DNA of 64,000 bases. Origin: Mycetocola lacteus. Its GTDB lineage: Bacteria; Actinomycetota; Actinomycetes; Actinomycetales; Microbacteriaceae. The position numbers and the translations under genes are program-made. The notes below the pieces were generated by a model that was not told the DNA's origin, ran no database searches, and worked only from the letters and a program-made list of their open reading frames with translations. Positions 27,294 through 35,833 of the stretch are shown one piece after another; positions within the stretch are counted from its first letter, which is position 1, and every line of letters starts with the position of its first letter. Where the stretch lies: NCBI RefSeq assembly GCF_003667575.1, contig NZ_RCUY01000010.1, positions 1 to 64,000 on the forward strand, in the 5' to 3' direction.

Positions 27294-27352
27294 ATCCCGG
27301 TTGCAGCGGGATAGTGTTGGGGTACCGCAACCCCTCAGACAAGTAGACAGGT
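27294..27352. promoter_or_regulatory. Candidate GntR operator region
   Basis: The spacer between the MFS and GntR genes holds an inverted repeat ATCCCG / CGGGAT (27294-27312), a GGGGT / ACCCC pair around the palindrome GGTACC (27319-27334), and a direct AGACA-AGT-AGACA (27337-27349) close to the GntR start. FCD-type GntR proteins bind short AC/GT-flanked palindromes; which element is used cannot be decided here. Confidence 0.4.
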
Positions 27353-27356
27353 TACG

Positions 27357-28031
27357 ATGATTTCGCAGATTTCACAACAGCCGCTTGCGGCGCGGGTGGC
27401 CGAGGAACTTTTGGGACGCATCCGCGCCGGCGAGTGGCCCCTCGGGCACCGCCTCCCCGGCGAGACCACGTTGGCCGCTCAGCTCGGCGTGGGGCGCTCC
27501 AGCCTGCGCGAGGCGATCCGCGAGCTCGCCGGCAAGGGAGTGCTGACCAGTCGCCAGGGGGCCGGGGTTTTTGTGACCGCGCTCGATGTTGAACAGGGGC
27601 TCGAGGACGTGGTCCGCGATGCCGAGGTCACCGCGGTGATCGAGGCGCGGATCGCCGTCGAAACCGAGGCCGCCCACCTCGCCGCCACGCGCCGCACGGC
27701 CGCCGATATCCGGCTGCTGCGCAAAACCCTGGAGGTGCGCGAGGCATCCCGCGACAGCGTCGAAGCCTATGTGGACACCGACACCGAATTTCACCGCGCG
27801 GTGATTGCCGCCGCCCACAACCCGGTGCTCGGCGAACTCTTTGACACGTTTGTGCCGCGCATCCGGCAGGCCATGATCGCGATGCTGAAGGCACAGCCCA
27901 AACCCGCTACCACCGACGCCGACGGCCACGGCGGCCTGATCGAGGCGATTGTGGGCAAGGACGCCGAACTCGCCCGCACCCTCAGCCGGGCCCACCTCAC
28001 CGAGCTGCTCACAAACTTCACCGCGCGCTAG
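27357..28031 (+). CDS. GntR-family regulator, FadR/FCD type
   Basis: 224 residues. The N-terminal GntR winged helix (about 8-75, VAEELLGRIRAGEWPLGHRLPGE, LGVGRSSLREAIRELAGKGVL and RQGAGVFV) is followed by an all-helical FCD ligand domain (about 85-215) with VIEARIAVETEAAHLAA, DTDTEFHRAVIAAAHNPVL and LIEAIVGKD, supplying the usual Asp/His metal ligands. The divergent MFS transporter is its probable target. Ligands for the family are mostly organic acids. Confidence 0.92.
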   Translation: MISQISQQPLAARVAEELLGRIRAGEWPLGHRLPGETTLAAQLGVGRSSLREAIRELAGKGVLTSRQGAGVFVTALDVEQGLEDVVRDAEVTAVIEARIAVETEAAHLAATRRTAADIRLLRKTLEVREASRDSVEAYVDTDTEFHRAVIAAAHNPVLGELFDTFVPRIRQAMIAMLKAQPKPATTDADGHGGLIEAIVGKDAELARTLSRAHLTELLTNFTAR

Positions 28032-28104
28032 CCAGCCGACGGGCACGCTCAGTTACGCCGCCAGCCCCCTCCCTCGCCCCAGCCGAGACATCGGTACAAC
28101 GCAC

Positions 28105-28138
28105 ACACCCCGCCCATCCAAGCGGATGAGCGGGGTGT
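28105..28138. terminator. Terminator between convergent genes
   Basis: The stem ACACCCCGC / GCGGGGTGT extends through CATCC / GGATG with loop AAGC. It lies between the GntR gene and the end of the giant surface-protein gene; TCTGTGG follows on plus. Probably bidirectional. Confidence 0.8.
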
Positions 28139-28154
28139 CTGTGGAGCCGATCGG

Positions 28155-31100
28155 CTAGTCTTCGCCGCGTGTGGTGCCGCTGGTTCGGCGTGAGCGGAGG
28201 AAGACTCCGCTGCCCAGCAGGAGCATCGCGGCGAGGGCCAGCGCCCCCATGCCGACCGCGTCGGCACCGGTGGTCACCAGGCTGCCACCACCCGCGCCGG
28301 GACCGGGGGTTCCGGGGCCGGGGGTGCCGGGACCAGGAGTTCCAGGTCCAGGAGTCCCAGGTCCCGGAGCCCCAGGATCGGTTGTGCCGGGTCCCGGGGT
28401 TCCCGGCAGCGGGGTCACACCGATCGAGATCGAGGGTGAACGGTTCCCCGCCGGATCGATGACCGTGATGGTCAGCTCGCCGGCATCCACCGCGCCCTCG
28501 GAGGTGCAGGTCCAGGTCCCGTCGGCCCCCACGGTGACCTCACAGATCAGGTTGCCCTCGGGGTCGGTGATCTCGACCGTGGAATCCGGTTCGGCGGTCC
28601 CCGAGCAGGTCACCGTGCCATCGGCGTTGGCCGAGCACTCGACGCCGGTGGGCGGGGAGGGGGCGACGGTGTCGATGTTCAGGCTGATCGCGATGCCGGT
28701 GAAGGTGTTACCGTCCGCATCGGTGGCCACCGGAGTCAGGGTGTGGGTGCCATCGGCCAGCGCCGCGGGAAGCGTGCAGGACCAGGTGCCGTCCGCCTCC
28801 ACCGTGGTGGTGCAGACAACGCTGCCCTCGGCATCCAGCAGCTCCACGGTGTCTCCCGCGGCGCCCGTTCCGGTGAGGGTCGGGGTGGACTCCCCCAGCA
28901 CGCTACCGGTGTTCGGGCTGACGATGATCGGCGGCGTGGGCAGGGTGTGTACCCCGCCGGAGTTCCCCGCCGGATCCACCGTTTCCACGGTGACCGGGAA
29001 GGAGGTTACCGGACCACCGGTGCACGTCCAGTGCCCACCGGCGGGGACCTCGACGGTGCAAATTTCCTTCCCGTCGCCGTCGGTGACCACAATGGTGTCC
29101 CCCTCGGCTGCCGTGCCTTCACAGGTCACCTCGCCCAGCTGGTTCACCGAGCAGACCACGTCGGTGGTCGGCGTGGGCGGAGTGGTATCCACAGTCAGGG
29201 TGATCGGGTTACCGGGGGTTTCGTTTCCGGCGATATCCACGGCCACCGGGGTCAGCGTGTGATCCCCCTCGGTGAGTTCGGGACTCGGCTCACAGGACCA
29301 GGTTCCGTTCGTCACCACGGCCGAGCACAGGACCTCGCCGCCCGGGCCACGCACCTCGACGGTGGTGCCGTTCTCGCCGGTGCCGCTCAGGGTCGGGGCG
29401 GGGTTGTTGCCCACGCTGCCGTTGGTCGGCGAGGTGATCACCGGGGCTGCCGGCAGCGTGGTTTTCACGGTGATGGTCACCGAGGACCCCTCGGTCTCGT
29501 TCCCGGCGGCATCCACGGCCACCGCGGTCAGCGGATACTCGCCGTCCGTCAGCGCAGGGGCCACCACACAGGACCAGGCGCCATCCACGACCTCGGCCGA
29601 GCACAGCACCACTCCGGCGGCATTACGGATCTCCACGGTGGACCCGGTTTCGCCAGTTCCGGCGAGGGTTGGCGTGGTGTTGTTGGTGACGATGTTGGCG
29701 CTCGGAGTCGCGATCACCGGGGCGGCCGGGGCCGTGGTGTCCACGGTGATCGTGATCGCCGTACCCGTGGCCTTGTTTCCGGCGGCGTCGGTGGCAACCG
29801 GGGTCAGCACGTGATCGCCCTCGGTGAGTGCCGAATCGAGCGTGCAGGACCAGGCTCCGTTACTCACCACGGCCGAGCAAACCACCTCATCCGCGGCGTT
29901 TTTGACGGTGACGGTTGAGCCGTTTTCCCCGGTTCCCGACAGGGTCGGAGTGGTGTCGTTGGTCACCAGGCCGTTGGCGGGCGAGGTGATCACCGGGACG
30001 GTCGGCGGCGTGACATCCACCGTGATCGTGATCGGGGTACCCGGGGTCTTGTTTCCGGCGGCATCCTTGGCCACCGGCGTGAGCACGTGGTCCCCCTCGG
30101 TGAGCGTGGTCGCGAGGTCACAGGTCCAGGCGCCCGCGGTCACCACGGCCGAGCACAGCACCTCTCCGGCGGCATTGTGGATCTCCACCGTCGACCCGGT
30201 TTCCCCGGTACCCGAGAGAGTCGGGGTGGTGTCGTTGGTCACGAACCCGTCCGCCGGTGAGGTAATGGCCGGGACCGCGGGCGGGGTCACATCCACGGTG
30301 ATCGTGATGGCCACCCCGGGGGTCTCATTACCCGCGGCATCCTTCGCCACCGGGGTCAGCACGTGGTCACCCTCGGTGAGTGCCGGGGCTAGCTCACAGC
30401 TCCAGGCGCCCGCGGTCACCACGACCGAGCACAGCACCTCTCCGGCGGCATTCTGGATCTCCACCGTCGACCCGGACTCCCCGGACCCCGAGAGCGTCGG
30501 GGATTCCACGTTGGTGACCGTGCCGTCCAGCGGAGCGGTGATCACCGGGACCGCGGGTGGCACGGTGTCCACGGTAATGGTCAGCGGAATGCCGGGGGTC
30601 TCGTTGGAGGCGGCATCCACCGCGACCGCGACCAGCTCGTGATCGCCGTCCGTCAGCGCCGGGGCCACCACACAGCTCCAGGTGCCGTCGGTCACCGGTG
30701 CCGAACACAGCACCACTCCGGCGGCGTCCCGCACCTCGACGGTGGTGCCGTTTTCTCCGGTACCGGTCAGCGTGGGTGTGGCGTCGTTGGTGATCGTCCC
30801 GTTGGTGGGCGAGGTCACGATGGGGGCCCCGGGGAGCTCGGTGATGACCTCGATGGTGATCGCGGTACCCGGGGTCTTGTTACCTGCGGCATCCTTGGCC
30901 ACCGGGGTCAGCACGTGGTTTCCGTCTCCCAGGGCGGGGGCGAGGTCACAGGTCCAGGCACCGGCGGTGACCACGGCCGAACACAGCACCTGATCATCGG
31001 CATTTCGGATTTCCACCGTCGAACCGGTCTCCCCGGTACCCGAGAGGGTCGGGGTGGTGTCATTGGTCACGAATCCATCCACCGGCGAGGTGATGACCGG

Positions 31101-34100
31101 GACCGCCGGCGCGGTGACATCCACGGTGATCGTGATCGCGGTACCCGAGGTCTTGTTTCCGGCAGCGTCCTTGGCCACCGGCGTGAGCACGTGATCACCC
31201 TCGGTGAGCGCCGTCGTGATGTCACAGCTCCAGGCCCCCGCGGTGACCACGGTCGAACACAGGACATCCCCGGCGGCATTCTGGATCTCCACCGTCGAAC
31301 CGGTCTCCCCGGTACCCGAGAGGGTCGGGGTGGTGTCATTGGTCACGAATCCATCCACCGGCGAGGTGATGACCGGGACCGCGGGCGGGGTCAGGTCCAC
31401 GGTGATCGTAATCGGGAGACCGGTGGCCCGATTGCCTGCGGCATCCTTCGCCACCGGGGTCAGCACATGATCACCCTCGGCGAGCGCCGGGGTGAGGTCA
31501 CAGGTCCAGGCACCCGCGGTGACCACGGCCGAGCAGAGCACCTCGCCGGCGGCATTGTGGATCTCCACCGTCGACCCGGTTTCCCCGGACCCCGAGAGCG
31601 TGGGAGTGGTGTCGTTGGTGATCGTCCCGCTCACCGGGGAGGTGATCGCCGGGACGGCCGGCGGCGTGATGTCGACCGTCAGCGCAACGATCGTGCCGGG
31701 GGTCTGGTTGCCGGCGGCGTCCACCGCGACGGCGCTGAGAATGTGCATCCCCTCATCCAGGGCGGGGGCAATGGTGCAGGTCCAGGCACCATCCTCAACC
31801 AGGCTCGAACACAGCACGGTTCCATCGGCCGCACGGATCTCGACCGTCGAGCCGTTTTCTCCGGTCCCGGTGAACACGGGCGTGGAGACGTTGGTTGCGG
31901 TACCGGTGAGCGGCGCGGTGACCACCGGGGCCGCGGGCGGGGTGAGGTCGATGGTCACGGTGACCGCGGTCCCCGGGGCTTCATTCCCGGCGGCGTCCCG
32001 GGCAACCGGGAGCAGCGGGTGATCCCCCTCGGTCAGCGGCTCGTCGAGGGTGCAGGACCAGATACCCGCGGCAACCGTCGCGGTGCACAGTACGGTACCG
32101 GCTCCATCCCGTACCTCGACGGTGGAGCCGTTCTCTCCGGTACCCGAGATGGTGGGGGTGGCGTTATTGGTGATTGTCCCGTTCTGCGGAGCGGTGATCA
32201 CCGGCACCTCGGGCGGGACGGTGTCCACGGTGACCGTGATGGCCGTGCCCGGGGTGCTGTTACCCGCGGGATCCATCGCGACCGGGGTCAGGCTGTGATC
32301 CCCCTGCCCCAGGGCCGGGCTGATCTGGCAGGACCAGGCACCCGCGGTGACCACGGCCGTGCACAGCACCTCGTTGTTGCCGCCGCGAACCTCCACCGTG
32401 GAGCCGTTCTCTCCGGTTCCGGTGATGGTGGGCGTCGTGGTGGTGAGTAGCGCGCCATCGCCGGGCGCGGTGATCACGGGAGCCGCGGGCGGGGTTGTGT
32501 CGATCGTGATCGTGACCGCGGTGCCGGGTGCGGTGTTTCCAGCGGCGTCCCGAGCGGTCGGGGTGAGCGTGTGCGAGCCCTCGCCCAGCGCCGTCGCCGG
32601 CTCACAGGACCAGGTTCCCGCCGCCACAACCGCGGTGCACAGCAGCGCGTTCTCGGCACCGCGCACCTCAATCACCGAGCCGTTTTCTCCGGTTCCGGTG
32701 ATGGTGGGGGTGGCGTTATTTGTCAGCGTGCCGTCTGCAGGAGCGGTAATCACCGGGGTGGTCGGTGCGACCGTATCGATGGTGATAGTAATCGAGGTAC
32801 CGGTGGTTCGGTTTCCCGCCGTATCCACGGCGATCGCCGTCAGCGCGTGTTCACCGTCCTCCAGAGCCGTTGCCGGCTGGCAGCTCCACGCCCCCGCGGT
32901 GACCACGGCCGTGCACAGGATCTGCCCCTGCGCGCCATGGATCTCTACCCGGGAGCCGGTTTCCCCGGTTCCCGTGAACGTGGGCCGCGTGTTCTTGGTG
33001 ATGGTGCCGGTAGCCGGCGAGGAAATCACCGGAGCCGCCGGCGGGACCGTATCCACGACGATGGTGATGGGGGTACCCGGCGTCCGGTTACCGGCCGCAT
33101 CCACCGAAATCGGGGTCAGCGTGTGGGAACCATCTACGAGGGCCGGGGCCACCACACACTCAAACTCTCCCTCGGGTACATCCCCCGAGCACAGCAGCTG
33201 ATTGGCGGCGTTTTGAATCTCGACGATGGTGCCACTATCCGCGGTACCGGTAATCAGCGGGGTCTTGTTATTGGTGATCGTGCCGGTGGTCGGGGCGGTA
33301 ATCACCGGAGCGGTGGGCGGAGTGGTGATGACAGAGAAGGTGACCGGGGTGCCGGGCGCCGCGTTTCCGGCCTCATCCAGCGCGACCGGGGTCAGCGTGT
33401 GCGAGCCCTCGGTGAGCGCGGGTGCCACCACACAGGACCAGGCCCCCGCGACAACGGTAGCCTCACAGAGCACCGCACCGGCATCGTTACGCACCTCGAT
33501 CCGAGAACCGTTTTCACCGGTACCGCTTACGGTGGGTGTGGTGTTTGCGGTCGCGGATCCGGCTACCGGGGACGTGAGCACGGGAACCGCCGGCGGGATC
33601 GTATCCACCACGAAGGAGCGGGTAGTGGCCGTCGTCGTGACGCCGTTCAGCGAGGCCGCCACCGAAATGTTGTTGGTGCCCTCGGGTCGGTTGGCGACGG
33701 GGGTATAGGTCCACGCGCCATTGACCACCGGAACCTCGGCCAGCGCGACACCGGTATCGGCATCGGTGATCGTCACCGCGAGGGTGGTGCCGGGGAGGTT
33801 ATCGGCGGTACCGCTGATCACCGGTCGGGGATTATTGGTCAGCTGCCCGGCGGTGGGTGTAGCGATGGTGGGGGCGGTCAGTGTCTTCACCGAGAGGGGG
33901 GCTGAGGCCGTCTGGTTGGGGCTACCGGGAATCCGTACGGAGTATTCGAAATTGCCGAGGGCGCTGCCGGGGACGGCATTCTCGGACACTTTATAGGCGA
34001 ATGCATAGGAGGTGAAATCGCCCACGGTGTTGTCAGAATAGCCACAGTAGATCCCCGTGTAGAAAGCGGTACTACTCGCGGGAATAAGTGTGTTGCCGGA

Positions 34101-34379
34101 ACCGGTGTCATAACAGGGAAAGCTCGTGGGGGGACGTTGAATCAAGACGCCGGAGGGCGGGGTGAGGGTGAGTTGCGCGGCGCGGGCGGCGATGCTGACC
34201 GTCACCGTGCCGTCGGCCTGCCCAACCGATCCTGGCGTTGCACTGGCCGCCGCAAATGCCGCGGTCGGCACCAGCGCGGGAATGATCAGCCCCACCGCGA
34301 GCGTGGCCGCGAGCAACCCGCGCCGGGCCACCGTCCCCAACCGCGTTGAATTCGCGAGTTCTAAAGCTTCGCCGGTCAT
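28155..34379 (-). CDS. Giant secreted Ig-like repeat protein with sortase signal
   Basis: About 2,074 residues. A signal peptide (VARRGLLAATLAVGLIIPAL, then a cleavage region AFAAASA near residue 43) is followed by a unique N-terminal domain. Then come about 20 tandem Ig-like domains of about 92 residues, each running roughly from TPPAVPVITSP through TNDTTPTLSGTGE and STVEIRNAAGEVLCSAVV to AWSC and HVLTPVAKDAAGN. Domains 2-20 all carry the Cys-x10/11-Cys pair. A PGTPGPGTPGPG wall-spanning linker, LVTTG, a hydrophobic segment and RSRR form a cell-wall anchor. ATG at 34379 has GGGGGA just upstream. Likely a fibrous adhesin or structural surface protein; the binding partner is unknown. Confidence 0.9.
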   Translation of the reverse strand: MTGEALELANSTRLGTVARRGLLAATLAVGLIIPALVPTAAFAAASATPGSVGQADGTVTVSIAARAAQLTLTPPSGVLIQRPPTSFPCYDTGSGNTLIPASSTAFYTGIYCGYSDNTVGDFTSYAFAYKVSENAVPGSALGNFEYSVRIPGSPNQTASAPLSVKTLTAPTIATPTAGQLTNNPRPVISGTADNLPGTTLAVTITDADTGVALAEVPVVNGAWTYTPVANRPEGTNNISVAASLNGVTTTATTRSFVVDTIPPAVPVLTSPVAGSATANTTPTVSGTGENGSRIEVRNDAGAVLCEATVVAGAWSCVVAPALTEGSHTLTPVALDEAGNAAPGTPVTFSVITTPPTAPVITAPTTGTITNNKTPLITGTADSGTIVEIQNAANQLLCSGDVPEGEFECVVAPALVDGSHTLTPISVDAAGNRTPGTPITIVVDTVPPAAPVISSPATGTITKNTRPTFTGTGETGSRVEIHGAQGQILCTAVVTAGAWSCQPATALEDGEHALTAIAVDTAGNRTTGTSITITIDTVAPTTPVITAPADGTLTNNATPTITGTGENGSVIEVRGAENALLCTAVVAAGTWSCEPATALGEGSHTLTPTARDAAGNTAPGTAVTITIDTTPPAAPVITAPGDGALLTTTTPTITGTGENGSTVEVRGGNNEVLCTAVVTAGAWSCQISPALGQGDHSLTPVAMDPAGNSTPGTAITVTVDTVPPEVPVITAPQNGTITNNATPTISGTGENGSTVEVRDGAGTVLCTATVAAGIWSCTLDEPLTEGDHPLLPVARDAAGNEAPGTAVTVTIDLTPPAAPVVTAPLTGTATNVSTPVFTGTGENGSTVEIRAADGTVLCSSLVEDGAWTCTIAPALDEGMHILSAVAVDAAGNQTPGTIVALTVDITPPAVPAITSPVSGTITNDTTPTLSGSGETGSTVEIHNAAGEVLCSAVVTAGAWTCDLTPALAEGDHVLTPVAKDAAGNRATGLPITITVDLTPPAVPVITSPVDGFVTNDTTPTLSGTGETGSTVEIQNAAGDVLCSTVVTAGAWSCDITTALTEGDHVLTPVAKDAAGNKTSGTAITITVDVTAPAVPVITSPVDGFVTNDTTPTLSGTGETGSTVEIRNADDQVLCSAVVTAGAWTCDLAPALGDGNHVLTPVAKDAAGNKTPGTAITIEVITELPGAPIVTSPTNGTITNDATPTLTGTGENGTTVEVRDAAGVVLCSAPVTDGTWSCVVAPALTDGDHELVAVAVDAASNETPGIPLTITVDTVPPAVPVITAPLDGTVTNVESPTLSGSGESGSTVEIQNAAGEVLCSVVVTAGAWSCELAPALTEGDHVLTPVAKDAAGNETPGVAITITVDVTPPAVPAITSPADGFVTNDTTPTLSGTGETGSTVEIHNAAGEVLCSAVVTAGAWTCDLATTLTEGDHVLTPVAKDAAGNKTPGTPITITVDVTPPTVPVITSPANGLVTNDTTPTLSGTGENGSTVTVKNAADEVVCSAVVSNGAWSCTLDSALTEGDHVLTPVATDAAGNKATGTAITITVDTTAPAAPVIATPSANIVTNNTTPTLAGTGETGSTVEIRNAAGVVLCSAEVVDGAWSCVVAPALTDGEYPLTAVAVDAAGNETEGSSVTITVKTTLPAAPVITSPTNGSVGNNPAPTLSGTGENGTTVEVRGPGGEVLCSAVVTNGTWSCEPSPELTEGDHTLTPVAVDIAGNETPGNPITLTVDTTPPTPTTDVVCSVNQLGEVTCEGTAAEGDTIVVTDGDGKEICTVEVPAGGHWTCTGGPVTSFPVTVETVDPAGNSGGVHTLPTPPIIVSPNTGSVLGESTPTLTGTGAAGDTVELLDAEGSVVCTTTVEADGTWSCTLPAALADGTHTLTPVATDADGNTFTGIAISLNIDTVAPSPPTGVECSANADGTVTCSGTAEPDSTVEITDPEGNLICEVTVGADGTWTCTSEGAVDAGELTITVIDPAGNRSPSISIGVTPLPGTPGPGTTDPGAPGPGTPGPGTPGPGTPGPGTPGPGAGGGSLVTTGADAVGMGALALAAMLLLGSGVFLRSRRTSGTTRGED
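28435..33890. repeat. Tandem 276-bp coding repeats of the giant surface protein
   Basis: About 20 units in phase with the 92-residue Ig-like domains. The period is seen directly: the same 36-bp stretch starting GAATCCATCCACCGGCGAGG begins at 31071 and again at 31347, exactly 276 bp apart. Units between about 29.9 and 31.7 kb are closest to identical; those at both ends have diverged. The array can produce length variants by recombination, and assembly from short reads could collapse it. Confidence 0.95.
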
Positions 34380-34435
34380 GGTTCCCCCATTTACGCGCAC
34401 CGAAAGTCGAATGAACGACCGTGTCCTGTGCCCCC

Positions 34436-34464
34436 TGTTTAGCAGTTCTCCGGGCACACGACAA
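34436..34464 (-). promoter_or_regulatory. Candidate promoter of the giant surface-protein gene
   Basis: On the minus strand, TTGTCG (34464-34459) and TAAACA (34441-34436) are separated by exactly 17 bp. This would place the start site about 50 bases before the ATG at 34379. It is the best -35/-10 pair in the 200-bp upstream region. Confidence 0.4.
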
Positions 34465-34580
34465 GGGTTCCCCCTGGTCCGGGGGGCAAAATTTCGAACC
34501 GAACGGTCAACATGGCTCACCGGGACATCGATCGACTCTTTACGCCCGGTCTCCGGCACCCGACACCCACACAGACAAAA

Positions 34581-34612
34581 CCCGTCACCATTCGGATTCG
34601 AATGGTGACGGG
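34581..34612. terminator. Terminator of the adenosine-deaminase-like gene
   Basis: Perfect 14-bp stem CCCGTCACCATTCG / CGAATGGTGACGGG with loop GATT. On the minus strand TTTTGTCTGTG follows, so it terminates the transcript ending at 34632. It also insulates the giant surface-protein promoter. Confidence 0.92.
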
Positions 34613-34631
34613 TTCAGGGAATGCGGCGGGC

Positions 34632-35747
34632 CTAGGCGGTCGGGAACAGCTCCGCTTCCAGGGCGTCGAATTCGGCGGTGAAGCGCTCACGCATCGCCTG
34701 CTTCTCGGGCTCGGGAACCCAGCTGGCCTCCACTCCGGCCAGGGCCATCGCGCGCAGCTTGTGACGATCCACACCCAGCTGTTCGCTGAGGATCGCATAC
34801 TCCTCGGCCAGGGTCGTGGGGAACATCCCGGGGTCATCGGAGGCGGGGATCACGTTGAGGCCGGCCTCAAGCATCGCGGCAATCGACGCGCGACGCCACG
34901 GACGCCAGGACCGACGCGAGGTCGTGGACACCACGGTAAACGCGGTCTGCTGCTCGCGCACACGTTCGACAACAGCCGGATCCTCCAGCACAAAGTAGCC
35001 GTGATCGATGCGGTCGCAGCCCAGCAGGTCCAGGCACGTGATCGTGTTCACGGCCACCGGCGCATGCTCGGAGGAGTGGGCGGTACGGAACAGCCCAGCC
35101 TCCCCTGCGAGCCGATACGCATCGGCAAAGCGCTCGGGCGGACCCGCGGTCTCCAGATTGTCCAGGCCGATTCCCACCACGTACTCGTTGGGGTTGTCCA
35201 CGATCCGGCGTACCATCGCCAGCGCGTGCTCCCCGGACTTGCTGCGGTCGATACCGGCGATCATCCGTCCGGTCATCCCGAAGTCACGCTCGGCCATCCG
35301 AATACCCTCGGCATAGGCCTCGACCTGACCTCGGTACCCGAGCTTTTCCAGGTGCGGCGGCAGGTCATCGAAGAACAGCTCAAGGTGACGGGTCGCGCTG
35401 GTGCGGTGCGCGGCCTCGAACGCCTCGTAGGTCACCCGGGTCAGGTCCTCGGGACTGCGCAACACCTCGACGACCCACTCCGACGCCTTAAAGAGGGAGT
35501 AGGAGGTTTCCGGCTCATCGGCCGAGCGTCCCTGAGGCACCGGGATGTGGGTGTCTCGGTAGAGTGCGGGGTCCGGCGGCAGCGAGTTGATGTCGCGGAA
35601 GATCAGCTCGGGATCCGCCGGCAGCTCAAGCTTTTCACGGCGAGCCAGCTCGGCGAAGGTCGAGGCACGCACGGTGCCGATCAGGTGGCAGTGCAGGTCG
35701 GTTTTGGGTGCGCGGCGCAGAAACTCGGCGGTCGCATCGGTTGACAC
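34632..35747 (-). CDS. Adenosine-deaminase-like amidohydrolase
   Basis: About 371 residues. It is a metal-dependent deaminase of the ADA family by TDLHCHLIGTVR (first metal HxH), AHSSEHAPVAVN (His-Ser-Ser-Glu-His in the usual H-AGE region), CDRIDHGYFVL and ASDDPGMF (metal Asp). The usual CPxSN segment before the last motif is replaced by VVSTTSRRSWRPWRR, so the substrate may not be adenosine. GTG at 35747 is chosen from the family start, with GAGGGG 14 bases upstream. It lies 87 bp downstream of the ABC-importer binding-protein gene, with a terminator hairpin between. Confidence 0.85.
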   Translation of the reverse strand: MSTDATAEFLRRAPKTDLHCHLIGTVRASTFAELARREKLELPADPELIFRDINSLPPDPALYRDTHIPVPQGRSADEPETSYSLFKASEWVVEVLRSPEDLTRVTYEAFEAAHRTSATRHLELFFDDLPPHLEKLGYRGQVEAYAEGIRMAERDFGMTGRMIAGIDRSKSGEHALAMVRRIVDNPNEYVVGIGLDNLETAGPPERFADAYRLAGEAGLFRTAHSSEHAPVAVNTITCLDLLGCDRIDHGYFVLEDPAVVERVREQQTAFTVVSTTSRRSWRPWRRASIAAMLEAGLNVIPASDDPGMFPTTLAEEYAILSEQLGVDRHKLRAMALAGVEASWVPEPEKQAMRERFTAEFDALEAELFPTA

Positions 35748-35794
35748 GGTGATGGTCAGGTCCCCTCGGGTAAAACGAAAATCAAAACGGGCAT

Positions 35795-35824
35795 CGCCCG
35801 GACCCCTGCGACGGGGTCCGGGCG
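35795..35824. terminator. Terminator after the PotD-like gene
   Basis: Perfect 12-bp stem CGCCCGGACCCC / GGGGTCCGGGCG with loop TGCGAC. On the minus strand it is followed by GATGCCCGTTTTGATTTTCG. It should end or attenuate the ABC operon before the deaminase-like gene. Confidence 0.88.
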
Positions 35825-35833
35825 AGGCGAGAG

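Noticed and set aside
28171..33996. Long plus-strand ORFs (up to 603 codons) opposite the giant surface protein
   Set aside because: They mirror the tandem repeats of the real coding strand and have no domain logic or start signal.
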